From assembly GCF_008711525.1 (NCBI RefSeq), contig NZ_VXKS01000019.1:1-45932 (forward strand): a stretch of DNA of 45,932 nt. The letters run 5' to 3'. The translations under genes were made by a program, and so were the position numbers. This document shows, piece by piece, positions 28,286 to 36,860 of this stretch (within the stretch, counting starts at the first letter, position 1; each line of letters starts with the position of its first letter). This DNA is from Cysteiniphilum sp. JM-1. Lineage in GTDB: Bacteria; Pseudomonadota; Gammaproteobacteria; Francisellales; Francisellaceae. The notes under the pieces were generated by a model. That model was not told the DNA's origin. It ran no database searches and saw nothing but the letters and a program-made list of their open reading frames with translations.

Positions 28286-28323
28286 TGCTTGACAAGCTCG
28301 CTCCTATCCAAAATGAAATAGTA

Positions 28324-29304
28324 TTATTTTGCAAATGATAATTTATACCAATCAATCGCTTCATCTATCCCTTTTAAAAAATCATACTCAGGCTTATAAC
28401 CAAGCATCTTCACTGCTTTTGATATATCAGCATTACTATGCTTAATATCTCCTGCTCGTTCAGGACCAAAAATTGGCTTAATATCCTTATCCAATGCTTT
28501 GCATAAGACATCATATAAATCAATCAGGTACTCTCGACCACCATAAGCGATATTAAACGCTTCTCCAGCATACTTGCTTTCTGCAAAGCATGCCTTTAAA
28601 TTTGCCTGAATGACATTCTCAATGTATGTGAAATCTCGCGAATGTTTACCATCACCATTAATCGTTGGTGACTCCTCATTTAGCAATTGCTTGATAAATT
28701 TGGGAATAACAGCTGCATAAGCACCATCTGGGTCTTGCCTTCTGCCAAAGACATTAAAGTAACGCATACCATACGTATCTAATCCATAGAGTTTAGTATA
28801 CAGTCTTGCCCATTCTTCATTGGCTCTTTTGGTAAAGGCATAAGGAGACAAAACATTACCTTCACGACCTTCAATTTTTGGCAAATTTGGTTCATCACCA
28901 TAAACAGACGAACTTGACGCATAAACAAATTTTTCAACATTTGATTGTCTAGCGGCTTCTAGCATATTTAGCGTCCCTTTGACATTAATATCTTCGTAAA
29001 CCAAAGGCATTTCGATACTTCTTGGCACACTGCCCCATGCCCCTTGATGCAATACATACTTAACCTCTTTACAGGCATTTAAGCAGGTTTCAAAAACTCT
29101 TATATCACCTTGTATAAAAGTATAATTTGCATACCCTTCAAATAACTGAATATTTTCCACTTTACCCGTTGATAGATCATCAAGACATCTGACCTGCACA
29201 CCCATTTCAAGTAGTGCTTCACACAAATTAGAGCCTATGAAGCCCGCGCCACCGGTGACTAACACAATATCAGATTTCTTAAAAGGTAAGTTTTTATAGT
29301 GCAT
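28324..29304 (-). CDS. wbpP: UDP-N-acetylhexosamine(uronate) C4-epimerase (WbpP/TviC family)
   Basis: 326-aa extended SDR: TGGAGFIGSN for NAD binding, HQGAWGSVPRSIE, SSSSVYGDEPNLPKIE and the catalytic YAFTK. These features match the WbpP/TviC/Gne group, which interconverts UDP-GlcNAc(A) and UDP-GalNAc(A). The ATG has AGGAGAGG upstream. It is 15 bases after the UDP-sugar dehydrogenase gene; the same pair makes UDP-GalNAcA in the Vi antigen and related loci. Confidence 0.9.
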   Translation of the reverse strand: MHYKNLPFKKSDIVLVTGGAGFIGSNLCEALLEMGVQVRCLDDLSTGKVENIQLFEGYANYTFIQGDIRVFETCLNACKEVKYVLHQGAWGSVPRSIEMPLVYEDINVKGTLNMLEAARQSNVEKFVYASSSSVYGDEPNLPKIEGREGNVLSPYAFTKRANEEWARLYTKLYGLDTYGMRYFNVFGRRQDPDGAYAAVIPKFIKQLLNEESPTINGDGKHSRDFTYIENVIQANLKACFAESKYAGEAFNIAYGGREYLIDLYDVLCKALDKDIKPIFGPERAGDIKHSNADISKAVKMLGYKPEYDFLKGIDEAIDWYKLSFAK

Positions 29305-29318
29305 GAATACTGCCTCTC

Positions 29319-30569
29319 CTATAATCTAAATTGAGATAAACTCTTTTGATATATTGATTTCACATCGATCAAAATATCATGCTTTGGCAATTGCATCACA
29401 TCTTTATACGCACTATGCGCCACAGCAACGATACACACATCATAGGATTCACGCATCAGCTCATGATTTGTTTTTAACTTAATCGACTGATATTTTTCTA
29501 CCTCTAGTGGATCTGCATAGGCATCATGCACATCCACACTAATATCATAATCTCTAAGCTCATCAATCAGATCAAAAATTTTCGAGTTACGTATATCCGG
29601 ACAGTCCTCTTTAAAGGTCACGCCCAGCAACGCAACTTTGGCATTTTTAATGAGTTTTCCTGCACGAATCATCGACTTAACAATTTGCTCAGCAACATAT
29701 TTTGCCATCCCATCATTAATCCTGCGACCCGCTAACAAAACCTCTGGATGATATCCTAATTTTTCTGCTTTATGCGTTAAATAATATGGATCCACACCAA
29801 TACAGTGCCCACCGACCAAACCTGGGTTAAGCCGCACAAAATTCCACTTAGTCGCAGCAGCATCAAGAACCTCTTGCGTGTCGATATTCATTAAATGAAA
29901 AATTTTGGATAGCTCATTGACAAATGCAATATTGAGATCTCGCTGTGCGTTTTCAATGACCTTCGCTGCTTCAGCCACTTTAATAGAACTTGCTTTGTAG
30001 ACACCCGCCTCAACAACAGATGAATAAACCGATGCAACAATATCACAAACCTCGGGCGTTTGCCCTGAAACCACCTTCTGAATTTTGGTAAACGTATGCT
30101 TTTTATCTCCTGGGTTAATCCGCTCAGGAGAGTACCCCACAAAAAAGTCCACACCATATTTTAGCCCTGATTCGCTTTCCAATATTGGCACACAATCCTC
30201 TTCAGTAGCCCCCGGATAAACAGTCGACTCATAAACAACAATATCACCTTTTTTAAGCGCAGATGCGACAACTCTTGAAGCACTTAATAGCGCCGAGAGA
30301 TCAGGTTTATTCGCATCATCAATGGGGGTAGGTACGGCAACAATATGGAAATCTGCAAGCTTAAGATCATTCATATCATGCGTCAAAAGCAAGTCTGTTT
30401 GCTGCAAGTCCATATCAGCAACTTCCAGAGTTGAGTCATATCCAGATTTTAAAGCGGTGATTCTGTTTTGATTAATATCAAATGCAACAACCTGCTGTTT
30501 TTTGCCAAAAGCCACTGCCACCGGCAAGCCAACATAGCCTAACCCAATCACGGAAATTTTTCTTTGCAT
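29319..30569 (-). CDS. wbpO: UDP-N-acetylhexosamine 6-dehydrogenase (WbpO/TviB family)
   Basis: Oxidises C6 of UDP-GlcNAc/GalNAc to the uronic acid in two NAD-dependent steps. 416 aa from ATG 30569. VIGLGYVGLPVA is the Rossmann motif. GGHCIGVDPYYL holds the catalytic Cys. The segments ESTVYPGATEE and SPERINPGDKKHTF are typical of WbpO/TviB rather than UDP-glucose dehydrogenase. Three in-frame starts exist (GTG 30581, ATG 30575, ATG 30569). I prefer the last because GGAG lies six bases upstream. Confidence 0.9.
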   Translation of the reverse strand: MQRKISVIGLGYVGLPVAVAFGKKQQVVAFDINQNRITALKSGYDSTLEVADMDLQQTDLLLTHDMNDLKLADFHIVAVPTPIDDANKPDLSALLSASRVVASALKKGDIVVYESTVYPGATEEDCVPILESESGLKYGVDFFVGYSPERINPGDKKHTFTKIQKVVSGQTPEVCDIVASVYSSVVEAGVYKASSIKVAEAAKVIENAQRDLNIAFVNELSKIFHLMNIDTQEVLDAAATKWNFVRLNPGLVGGHCIGVDPYYLTHKAEKLGYHPEVLLAGRRINDGMAKYVAEQIVKSMIRAGKLIKNAKVALLGVTFKEDCPDIRNSKIFDLIDELRDYDISVDVHDAYADPLEVEKYQSIKLKTNHELMRESYDVCIVAVAHSAYKDVMQLPKHDILIDVKSIYQKSLSQFRL

Positions 30570-30627
30570 ACCCATCTCCACACCTATATGTCACTGCACA
30601 CAGCAGCTATAACTTAAGGTGGTTCTT

Positions 30628-30670
30628 ACAGCTTAGTATAAAGTGACAGCAGTTTAACGCGAAAAACTAT
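30628..30670 (-). pseudogene. short remnant of a glycosyltransferase C-terminus
   Basis: Directly after the stop of the adjacent GT2 gene, in the same frame, translation would give IVFRVKLLSLYTKL and a stop. FRVKLL repeats the C-terminal FRVKLL of that same GT2, including a 14-base exact DNA match (TTTCGCGTTAAACT) with a copy about 90 bases away. This looks like the tail of a duplicated or replaced homologue. Short, so tentative. Confidence 0.35.
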
Positions 30671-31420
30671 CTAATGATAAGTATTTTCGTTATGTTTTTT
30701 AAGCTCACGCGATGATTTAAACCGTTGACACAACTGTAGTAAGAGTTTAACGCGAAAGGACAGTTTAGAATAGAGATTATATTTAGATTTATTACCCACG
30801 GTTGATAAGTTCGCACCATGGCGGCGGTATAACATCAGCGGTTTATTAATGACCTTAACTTGGTTTTGCTTCTCGGCAATCAAACCTAGCCACCAATCGT
30901 GTACTGAGGGGATAGTTTGCGGAAATGGTAAAGTCTGTTCAACAAACTCACGTTGAAAAGCCATTGTGCATCCTAAATAGCGGTTATGAATCCAGTTAAC
31001 CCAAAACCCTCTTTTAAAACCAATATACTTAAAAAGTGACTCAGCTATTGTGCTTTGGTCACCATCAACAACCTTTGCGTCTGAGATTGCCACCGGATAT
31101 GTTTGCAATGCTTCAAACATCAACTCTACTTTGTTATCTAACCAAACATCATCTTGATCTGCTAAAAATATGTATTGACCCTTTGCATGACGCAAAGCAA
31201 ACTCAAAGTTCCGAGCCACTCCCTGCTTTGGCCCTTGCAATAATTGGATTCTCGCATCGTTAAAGCTTTTAATAATACTAAGTGTTTGGTCACTCGACCC
31301 ATCATCAGAAATAATAAACTCAGCATTTTTAGGTAATTGCCTCAATATTGAAGCAATCTGTTCAGCAATATAACGCTCACCATTAAAACTCGCCATACAC
31401 ACCGAAATTATTGGTTCCAT
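30671..31420 (-). CDS. glycosyltransferase family 2 protein
   Basis: 249-aa GT-A inverting transferase. MEPIISVCMASFNGERYIAEQ is the GT2 start, followed by ISDDGSSDQT and FLADQDDVW (DxD-type metal site); the segment VHDWWLGLIAE is typical of rhamnosyl/galactosyl GT2s of O-antigen loci. I start at ATG 31420. A GTG at 31534 is in frame, but the extra 38 residues are just the translation of a heptanucleotide tandem repeat (SSEFRVP units), so a real extension is doubtful. Donor unknown. Confidence 0.85.
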   Translation of the reverse strand: MEPIISVCMASFNGERYIAEQIASILRQLPKNAEFIISDDGSSDQTLSIIKSFNDARIQLLQGPKQGVARNFEFALRHAKGQYIFLADQDDVWLDNKVELMFEALQTYPVAISDAKVVDGDQSTIAESLFKYIGFKRGFWVNWIHNRYLGCTMAFQREFVEQTLPFPQTIPSVHDWWLGLIAEKQNQVKVINKPLMLYRRHGANLSTVGNKSKYNLYSKLSFRVKLLLQLCQRFKSSRELKKHNENTYH

Positions 31421-31434
31421 CTTCTCAACCTTAT

Positions 31435-31514
31435 CGGAACTCGGAACTCGGAACTCGGAACTCGGAACTCGGAACTCGGAACTCGGAACTCGGAACTCGG
31501 AACTCGGAACTCGG
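31435..31514. repeat. heptanucleotide tandem repeat (CGGAACT x11 plus CGG)
   Basis: Eleven exact copies of the 7-base unit CGGAACT and a partial twelfth, filling the gap between two GT2 genes. It begins 7 bases after the upstream stop codon and ends 14 bases before the downstream ATG. Because 7 is not a multiple of 3, each gain or loss of a unit changes the frame running into the downstream gene. Confidence 0.97.
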
Positions 31515-31520
31515 ATAACA

Positions 31521-32339
31521 TTAAAACACCCCACCCCATTTTCGCCAGTACTTTAACGCTGATTGAATAGCAACATTTCTTAGCTTTTTGGAATTATACG
31601 ACCCCCGCCCCCATGCATGTATTACTTGGCACTGTGGTAAATAAACATTATTACCATAACTAAGCGCGCGGCGCGATAAATCTGCATCTTCCATATACAA
31701 GAAAAACTGCTCATCAAACCCTTGCAAACTTTTTAAGACATCTGTTTTAAAAAACATAAAACATCCCGTACAAAAAGGAACCTGCTCAATAATGTCATTA
31801 TATGAACGATCTCGATATTCGTAAGCGTCTAAGTAGTCTTGAAAATATCTGCGTAAAATATTTGGCGCGAAACGTCTTAAGTATAAATGAAAGAGCTTGG
31901 GGTTACGCTTACATAAATGATGGCGCTGCCCATCTTTGCCATATACAGCGGGTGTAATCAAGCCTACATCATTGAAAGAAGTCATATACTCTAAAGCATG
32001 CAATAGCGCATCCTCTTTGATGATAATATCGGCATTGCAAATCAAATGATATTGACCATCTGAATGCGGCAAACTCAAATTATGTGCCGCGCCATAACCA
32101 ATATTATTAGTTGTTTTGATATAGCAATGAGCCAAACCTAACTCTTGTATCAAGCTTGACAACAGCTCTTTAGATTCAGGATTTGTAGAGTTTTCAATAA
32201 ATACCAGAGAAGTCGTCAACAGGTATTTCTTATTAGCAAATTCAACGGCTTTTTTATATGAGTTAAGGAGACTCACTAAGTCCTCTTCCTTTTCCTCATA
32301 TAACACTACTGAAGTTACTAATTTTATTGCCTGTGACAC
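31521..32339 (-). CDS. glycosyltransferase family 2 protein (rhamnosyltransferase-like)
   Basis: 272-aa GT-A enzyme: VTSVVLYEE start, NNIGYGAAHNLSL, CNADIIIKEDAL as the metal-binding region, and the acceptor motif GFDEQFFLYMEDADLSRRA that marks WbbL/RfbF-like rhamnosyl GT2s. Together with the rml genes this suggests dTDP-L-Rha as donor (inference). The start appears to be GTG at 32339 with a weak Shine-Dalgarno. The stop is followed after 7 bases by the 11-copy heptamer repeat. Confidence 0.83.
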   Translation of the reverse strand: MSQAIKLVTSVVLYEEKEEDLVSLLNSYKKAVEFANKKYLLTTSLVFIENSTNPESKELLSSLIQELGLAHCYIKTTNNIGYGAAHNLSLPHSDGQYHLICNADIIIKEDALLHALEYMTSFNDVGLITPAVYGKDGQRHHLCKRNPKLFHLYLRRFAPNILRRYFQDYLDAYEYRDRSYNDIIEQVPFCTGCFMFFKTDVLKSLQGFDEQFFLYMEDADLSRRALSYGNNVYLPQCQVIHAWGRGSYNSKKLRNVAIQSALKYWRKWGGVF

Positions 32340-32446
32340 TTAAATAATTTCCAAAATATTTTATCCAATCTAATTCGCTGTATATCTTACACTTGTTTAA
32401 ATTCAAATAATATTAGAAAAAATATTAGAAAAGCTTCTTATGAAAG

Positions 32447-34117
32447 TTATTTGCGGTGATTAATCAGATAAAGCTCGATTAATATTTCTGTTTTACGCCT
32501 TAATCTTACACATAAGTCTAATATTATTCTGATAAGCTTTCCGAATCGACTACGCTTAACCCAACTTAAAGTGCTTGTAAAAAGTCTAGAGTGATGTTCA
32601 ACTGTTTGAAATAAAAACACTTGCCTCATCATTTCTTCTATTTTTATATAAATATTTTCATAAAAGGTCTCATATAAATCTACACTTTGCTCTGGTGAAA
32701 TTTTAACAACGTGCATTTTTCTTATAAAGTCAGTCTCCTCAATCTCAGTAAGCAATATACTATTAAGCCTAAACTTGCTACTAAGTTGATCAATCGCTTT
32801 AATAACCTTCTCATCATTACAAAGGATAAAAAAATTCTTTCTTTGTAAATAAATAAATTCTAAGTCCAGTAGCTCATCAGGTTCCTGTATAACCACCTCA
32901 TCAACAATCTCACACAAAGCACCTCTTGGGTAAGCTTTCTTCATAAGAAGCTTTTTTAGCCTACTCAACTTAAAACTTCCAACAATATCCTGAGTATATA
33001 GCAGCACAGCTTGTGTGTAGCCTCCTTTATTGCACAGGTCGTTTCCGCCAACACTAGATGTTCTTATCACCGAGTTAGTCACCTCTAAAATATTTTTCAC
33101 CCAGCCATCGCAAAAAATATCAAAACTATAATTTTTTTCAATATCACTCTTCGCATTTGCAATAATTTTTTGCCTTAGCGTTTGATCATTAATGAGACGA
33201 TCAATTCCATTGAACCAACTTTCAACACTATTATCAACTAAAATGCCATTTTCCTCATTTGTAATACACGACTCATATAATGGTTGCCTTGAATATACTC
33301 CTGCAATTTCGCAGCCTCCGTATTCTCTATATTTATTATTTGTTTTAGAGTTAAAAAATTTTCCTTGGAAGATAGGTGCTAAGCCAATATCAAACCCTTG
33401 TTCATAAAACTTCTTGATAAATTCAGCATAATTTCTAATCGGTTTTAAATAGTGAACATTTTTCAAATGTTTTGGTAGAGCTTTCTCATCTCCACCCCAG
33501 AAGTAAATTTGTACTTTCTTTTTGTAATTAATAGCAATTCTGGATAATGCTTCTAAGATAATTAGCTGCTGATCATCTTCAATTCTTGATGTTGCATAAA
33601 CAATTTTAACACAACCACTTTGATTGTCTTTTTTAAGTTTTTCAATAAGGCTTACATCAAAATACACTTTATTTACTTCAACATTCTGGTTTATCAAACG
33701 CAAGCTATTTGCCAAAATATTGCTATAAGTTCTAATTAATGCTGCATGCTTAGCAAAATTTTTCAAAGTAACTAAATTAGAGGGGTGCCGATGCATACGA
33801 CCTATTAAAGTGTCTACTGGAATCTCAAAAAAATTATCATCTATTTCATAGATGTATGGAATTTCAGACTCAATAATTTTTTTAATAATCCACTCCTCAC
33901 TGGGAAGTGAGTTTCTGCAAAAAATAATACAGTCGACATTTTCTAAGTACTTCTCTTTAAAAAAGCAAGATAAAGTAACAGAAAAGGACAGTTGACCTTC
34001 CGCTTGAAGTGCAAGCATTGGTCTTACCACTCCTATAGTTACAGATGGGATTAGAGATGGAACTATTGCTAGAACCCTTGGTTTATAACTTATTGTATTT
34101 TTCTGCATATAAAACAT
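32447..34117 (-). CDS. putative glycosyltransferase (GT4-like) with unassigned C-terminal region
   Basis: 556-aa protein. Residues about 10-375 look like a GT-B transferase: PRVLAIVPSLIPSVTIGVVRPMLAL, YIYEIDDNFFEIP, DIGLAPIFQGKFFNSKTNNKYREYGGCEIAGV, and NEENGILVDNSVESWFNGIDRLINDQ, a typical donor-binding tail. The last about 170 residues are extra and unrecognised; they end in a very basic segment (KRSRFGKLIRIILDLCVRLRRK) that could be membrane-associated. ATG 34117 and ATG 34108 are both possible starts. It has 107 bases to the next gene and 150 bases upstream, so it may have its own transcription start. Confidence 0.7.
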   Translation of the reverse strand: MFYMQKNTISYKPRVLAIVPSLIPSVTIGVVRPMLALQAEGQLSFSVTLSCFFKEKYLENVDCIIFCRNSLPSEEWIIKKIIESEIPYIYEIDDNFFEIPVDTLIGRMHRHPSNLVTLKNFAKHAALIRTYSNILANSLRLINQNVEVNKVYFDVSLIEKLKKDNQSGCVKIVYATSRIEDDQQLIILEALSRIAINYKKKVQIYFWGGDEKALPKHLKNVHYLKPIRNYAEFIKKFYEQGFDIGLAPIFQGKFFNSKTNNKYREYGGCEIAGVYSRQPLYESCITNEENGILVDNSVESWFNGIDRLINDQTLRQKIIANAKSDIEKNYSFDIFCDGWVKNILEVTNSVIRTSSVGGNDLCNKGGYTQAVLLYTQDIVGSFKLSRLKKLLMKKAYPRGALCEIVDEVVIQEPDELLDLEFIYLQRKNFFILCNDEKVIKAIDQLSSKFRLNSILLTEIEETDFIRKMHVVKISPEQSVDLYETFYENIYIKIEEMMRQVFLFQTVEHHSRLFTSTLSWVKRSRFGKLIRIILDLCVRLRRKTEILIELYLINHRK

Positions 34118-34143
34118 CCATAAGATGGTGATTCTTATCTATC

Positions 34144-34177
34144 ATCATTTTACTGCTGGGTTTTCCAGCAAAATGAT
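34144..34177. other. interrupted hairpin upstream of the GT4-like gene
   Basis: Inner 6-bp stem TGCTGG/CCAGCA with a GTTTT loop, extended after a 3-base bulge by ATCATTT/AAATGAT. It lies between the acyl ligase stop and the next start. No T-tract on the gene strand, so it could be an mRNA processing or pause structure rather than a terminator. Confidence 0.4.
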
Positions 34178-34267
34178 AAAAACATGAAGTAAAGACCAGT
34201 CAATTTATACCCAGCATACTTCATAGTCGCTGCTCAGATTCGACCTTACTCTCTAATCATTTTCAGA

Positions 34268-35629
34268 CTAATAGAGCTTATCTTTTTTCCTAATCTTTTT
34301 AAATCTCTCACTAACGTTTAATGCATCAACCACGTTAACTTTCGTTGGAATTTTATACATGTCAAGAATTGACTTACAGTAAGCCCTAATAATTTTTTTG
34401 ACTTCCCGTGAAGAAAGTTCAAAATTTAGCACCACATCACAAACAACTGAACTTCCTGTAATAGCACTTTTTTCTCCATATACCAAAACGTCCTTTATTT
34501 CAGGGATAGATAAAATGGCTGACTCAACTTCATTAGGTAAAACTTTCTCTCCTCCGACATTAATCACCTCCTTGCTTCTCCCCGTAATTTTGATATACCC
34601 ATCTCCCGTATCTTCAACCAAGTCGCCAGTCTTAAACCACCCATCATTAGTAAAACTGTCCATTGAAGCATTTAAATAACCCATTACCTGTGTAGTGCTT
34701 TTTAACCATAATTCACCTTCCACAATCTTATATTGGAGATCAGGATCATCAATTTTCATATACGTAGAATCCGAAGACTTTGACGATGTATTTGCTATAC
34801 CCGTTTCACTTGTACCAAAAGTTTGTAAAAGTTTAACTTTGGGAAAAACTTTTTTGAGACTTAAAAGCAATGAGTCGGGCATTGACTCAGTTCCATACGT
34901 TATCATTCTTAAAGAGCTTAAATCATATTTTTTATACGCTTCACTCATTAAAATTAAATTTAAAAAGGTGGGAGACGCTGGTAATACTCTAATATTATAA
35001 TCTTGAACAAGCTCACAAATATGCTCCGCATCCCGACTGGATGGAATAATCATTGTGGCCCCCATTGCCAATATATTTAGTAATGTGTTTAATCCACCAA
35101 TATGATCAAACATTAAAAATAAAATCATATTGATTTGTTTTGCCTTCTTAGCTTGATAATGATTTACCAAATTATCAAAATTATGCACCATTGCTTTTGG
35201 TTTTCCTGTGCTCCCACTAGAGAAAAGAATTAACCCAGAGCATCCCTCCTTCTGAAGAGTTATAATTAACTCATGCTTACCTTCTGACTTTCTATCCGAG
35301 ATATGTAGATCTGAGCCAATTATGGAGATAACTTTATCACAATAAGACTCTTCAATTCTAGCATCTACCTCTGTAACAATTGAGGTAGTAACTGGAACGA
35401 TAATATTATTATTTTCATATAAAGCTAACAATAAGGCTATACTCGCCAAAGAGTAATCAGAAAGCACCATGATAACATCTCTTTCATGTACACCATTATC
35501 TACAAGATCAATTTTGAACTTTTGCATTAATGCGAACACATCGGCATACGTATAAGCCTCACTGTTATGTACAATTGCAGTTTGAGAGCCATATTCTATC
35601 ACTCTATTTATAAGCCAACTATTTTTCAT
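34268..35629 (-). CDS. acyl-AMP ligase (ANL superfamily, acyl-CoA/acyl-ACP synthetase-like)
   Basis: 453-aa adenylate-forming enzyme: P-loop FSSGSTGKPK (136-145), FGTSETG (271-277), WFKTGD (331-336), and the hinge GRSKEVINVGGEKV (350-363). A C-terminal Lys-rich KKIRKKDKLY holds the probable catalytic Lys. It is shorter than typical fatty acyl-CoA ligases (about 500-560 aa), mainly in the N-terminal domain. The ATG abuts the SDR stop (TAG-ATG), and an ACP gene lies upstream of the SDR. The three genes therefore look like a unit that activates a small carboxylic acid, loads it on the ACP and modifies it. The acid itself cannot be read from sequence. Confidence 0.85.
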   Translation of the reverse strand: MKNSWLINRVIEYGSQTAIVHNSEAYTYADVFALMQKFKIDLVDNGVHERDVIMVLSDYSLASIALLLALYENNNIIVPVTTSIVTEVDARIEESYCDKVISIIGSDLHISDRKSEGKHELIITLQKEGCSGLILFSSGSTGKPKAMVHNFDNLVNHYQAKKAKQINMILFLMFDHIGGLNTLLNILAMGATMIIPSSRDAEHICELVQDYNIRVLPASPTFLNLILMSEAYKKYDLSSLRMITYGTESMPDSLLLSLKKVFPKVKLLQTFGTSETGIANTSSKSSDSTYMKIDDPDLQYKIVEGELWLKSTTQVMGYLNASMDSFTNDGWFKTGDLVEDTGDGYIKITGRSKEVINVGGEKVLPNEVESAILSIPEIKDVLVYGEKSAITGSSVVCDVVLNFELSSREVKKIIRAYCKSILDMYKIPTKVNVVDALNVSERFKKIRKKDKLY

Positions 35630-36331
35630 CTAATTACAAACTCCGCCGAGATACAATATTTGAGCAGTTACAAAACAACTACTATCTTTAATAAAGAAGT
35701 CTATTACATTTTTCACATCATCAAAAGTTCCAAATCTTTTTATGGCCTGTTGATTTAGAAGTTCCTCAATTTTGTTTTTAGGTACTGCTTTTATTAAGTC
35801 TGTCTCTATTGGGGTTGGTCCAATTGCATTTACTGTAATACCATACGGAGCAAGCTCTTTCGCAATGGTTTGTGTCAAAGATTCGACAGCTCTTTTACTA
35901 GCCGCATAAACTGCTTCACCCTCCAGCCTTAACGGCGACGCCACAGTGGTATAATTTACGACTCTTCCATATTTATGTTTCATCATAACTTTTGAGACTT
36001 CCCTAGTAATTATGAATGTCCCTAGAAAGTTTGTTGAAAATATATTGTCAACAGTATTAACCGGGGTTGTCAAAAAATGGTTCATAGAAGCGATCCCTGC
36101 GTTATTAAGCAAAATATCAATTCTAGAAAATTCTTTTTTAATTAAGCGAACCATACGAACAACTTTAGCTTCATCAGAAACATCTAGCTCAAAATGTCGG
36201 TAGTTCACGTGATCTATACTAGCATTGCCTCGACTGCAGCCTATTACAATATCGCCATTAGCCAGATAATATTCAGCTAACTCTTTTCCTATTCCTTTGC
36301 GCGCCCCAGTGATAAGAATGACTCTAGACAT
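35630..36331 (-). CDS. SDR oxidoreductase, FabG-like, with altered catalytic Ser
   Basis: 233-aa classical short-chain dehydrogenase: cofactor motif TGARKGIG (8-15), NNAG (76-79), and catalytic YAASK (Tyr142, Lys146). The Ser normally 13 residues before the Tyr is replaced by Thr129 (NYTTVAS). The overall shape is like 3-ketoacyl-ACP reductases, so reduction of a 3-oxoacyl chain on the neighbouring ACP is plausible (inference). AAGGG precedes the ATG. It lies nine bases after the ACP gene and directly abuts the acyl ligase gene. Confidence 0.85.
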   Translation of the reverse strand: MSRVILITGARKGIGKELAEYYLANGDIVIGCSRGNASIDHVNYRHFELDVSDEAKVVRMVRLIKKEFSRIDILLNNAGIASMNHFLTTPVNTVDNIFSTNFLGTFIITREVSKVMMKHKYGRVVNYTTVASPLRLEGEAVYAASKRAVESLTQTIAKELAPYGITVNAIGPTPIETDLIKAVPKNKIEELLNQQAIKRFGTFDDVKNVIDFFIKDSSCFVTAQILYLGGVCN

Positions 36332-36340
36332 AAAACACCC

Positions 36341-36640
36341 TTATCCCAACAAAAGTTCTTCAATATAGTCAGTTAAAGAACCTATAGTTCTAAAAGGAGA
36401 CGTAGTACGGCTCATCGCCTTGTCGCCTGCTAAAACAAGGTCAACTGCAAATTCCTCTGAGACCCTATCCTCTATATCTGCTACTAATGAGACTAATGTC
36501 AAACTATCTAAAGCACCATTTCTCCCATAAAGAGTCGTATTTTCAGTAATCTCTTGATCGAATACATCAACATCTAACTCATCCTTAATTTCCTTTAATG
36601 CTTCGATTATAATATCTTCAATCTGCTTTCTTTTGGACAT
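36341..36640 (-). CDS. acyl carrier protein
   Basis: 99-aa acidic protein with the phosphopantetheine attachment motif GALDSLTLV (Ser46). The C-terminal segment AMSRTTSPFRTIGSLTDYIEE follows a pattern I associate with dedicated ACPs of O-antigen and other accessory loci, not the housekeeping AcpP (about 78 aa, DSLDTVELV). It is the first gene of the ACP-SDR-ligase trio. The ATG is preceded by AGG a few bases upstream. Confidence 0.85.
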   Translation of the reverse strand: MSKRKQIEDIIIEALKEIKDELDVDVFDQEITENTTLYGRNGALDSLTLVSLVADIEDRVSEEFAVDLVLAGDKAMSRTTSPFRTIGSLTDYIEELLLG

Positions 36641-36860
36641 TGGACCTGACCTTTTTTAATTTAACAATTCCACTCTTTCTTAATACGTTTTGATAGTTCT
36701 TAGGAGCATTGCAAAACGATTGTGACAACCTCTTGATTCTACCATACAAATCAATAGAAAGGCACATACATATAACCTTTATCTATTTTGATACCCTTTG
36801 TATTTCATCAATAATTATCTAATTTTATTTTTATTTTATTCTCCAAAACCATCCATAAAT
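36641..36860. other. 220-base AT-rich intergenic region upstream of the ACP gene
   Basis: Separates the GNAT gene from the ACP-SDR-ligase trio on the same strand; the largest gap inside the locus. It holds no ORF that I can support. A possible extended -10 promoter is noted separately. Confidence 0.5.
36736..36744 (-). promoter_or_regulatory. possible extended -10 promoter for the ACP-SDR-ligase genes
   Basis: On the gene strand TGGTAGAAT matches the extended -10 pattern TGnTATAAT with one change, about 95 bases before the ACP start. There is no good -35, which extended -10 promoters can lack. Confidence 0.35.

Noticed and set aside
31434-31515. CRISPR-like array at the 11-copy repeat
   Set aside because: The unit is 7 bases with no spacers and no cas genes are present; it is a simple tandem repeat.
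31421-31534. 38-residue N-terminal extension of the GT2 from the GTG at 31534
   Set aside because: It encodes only the translated heptamer repeat; a normal GT2 start at ATG 31420 follows. Kept as a finding, not as the gene start.
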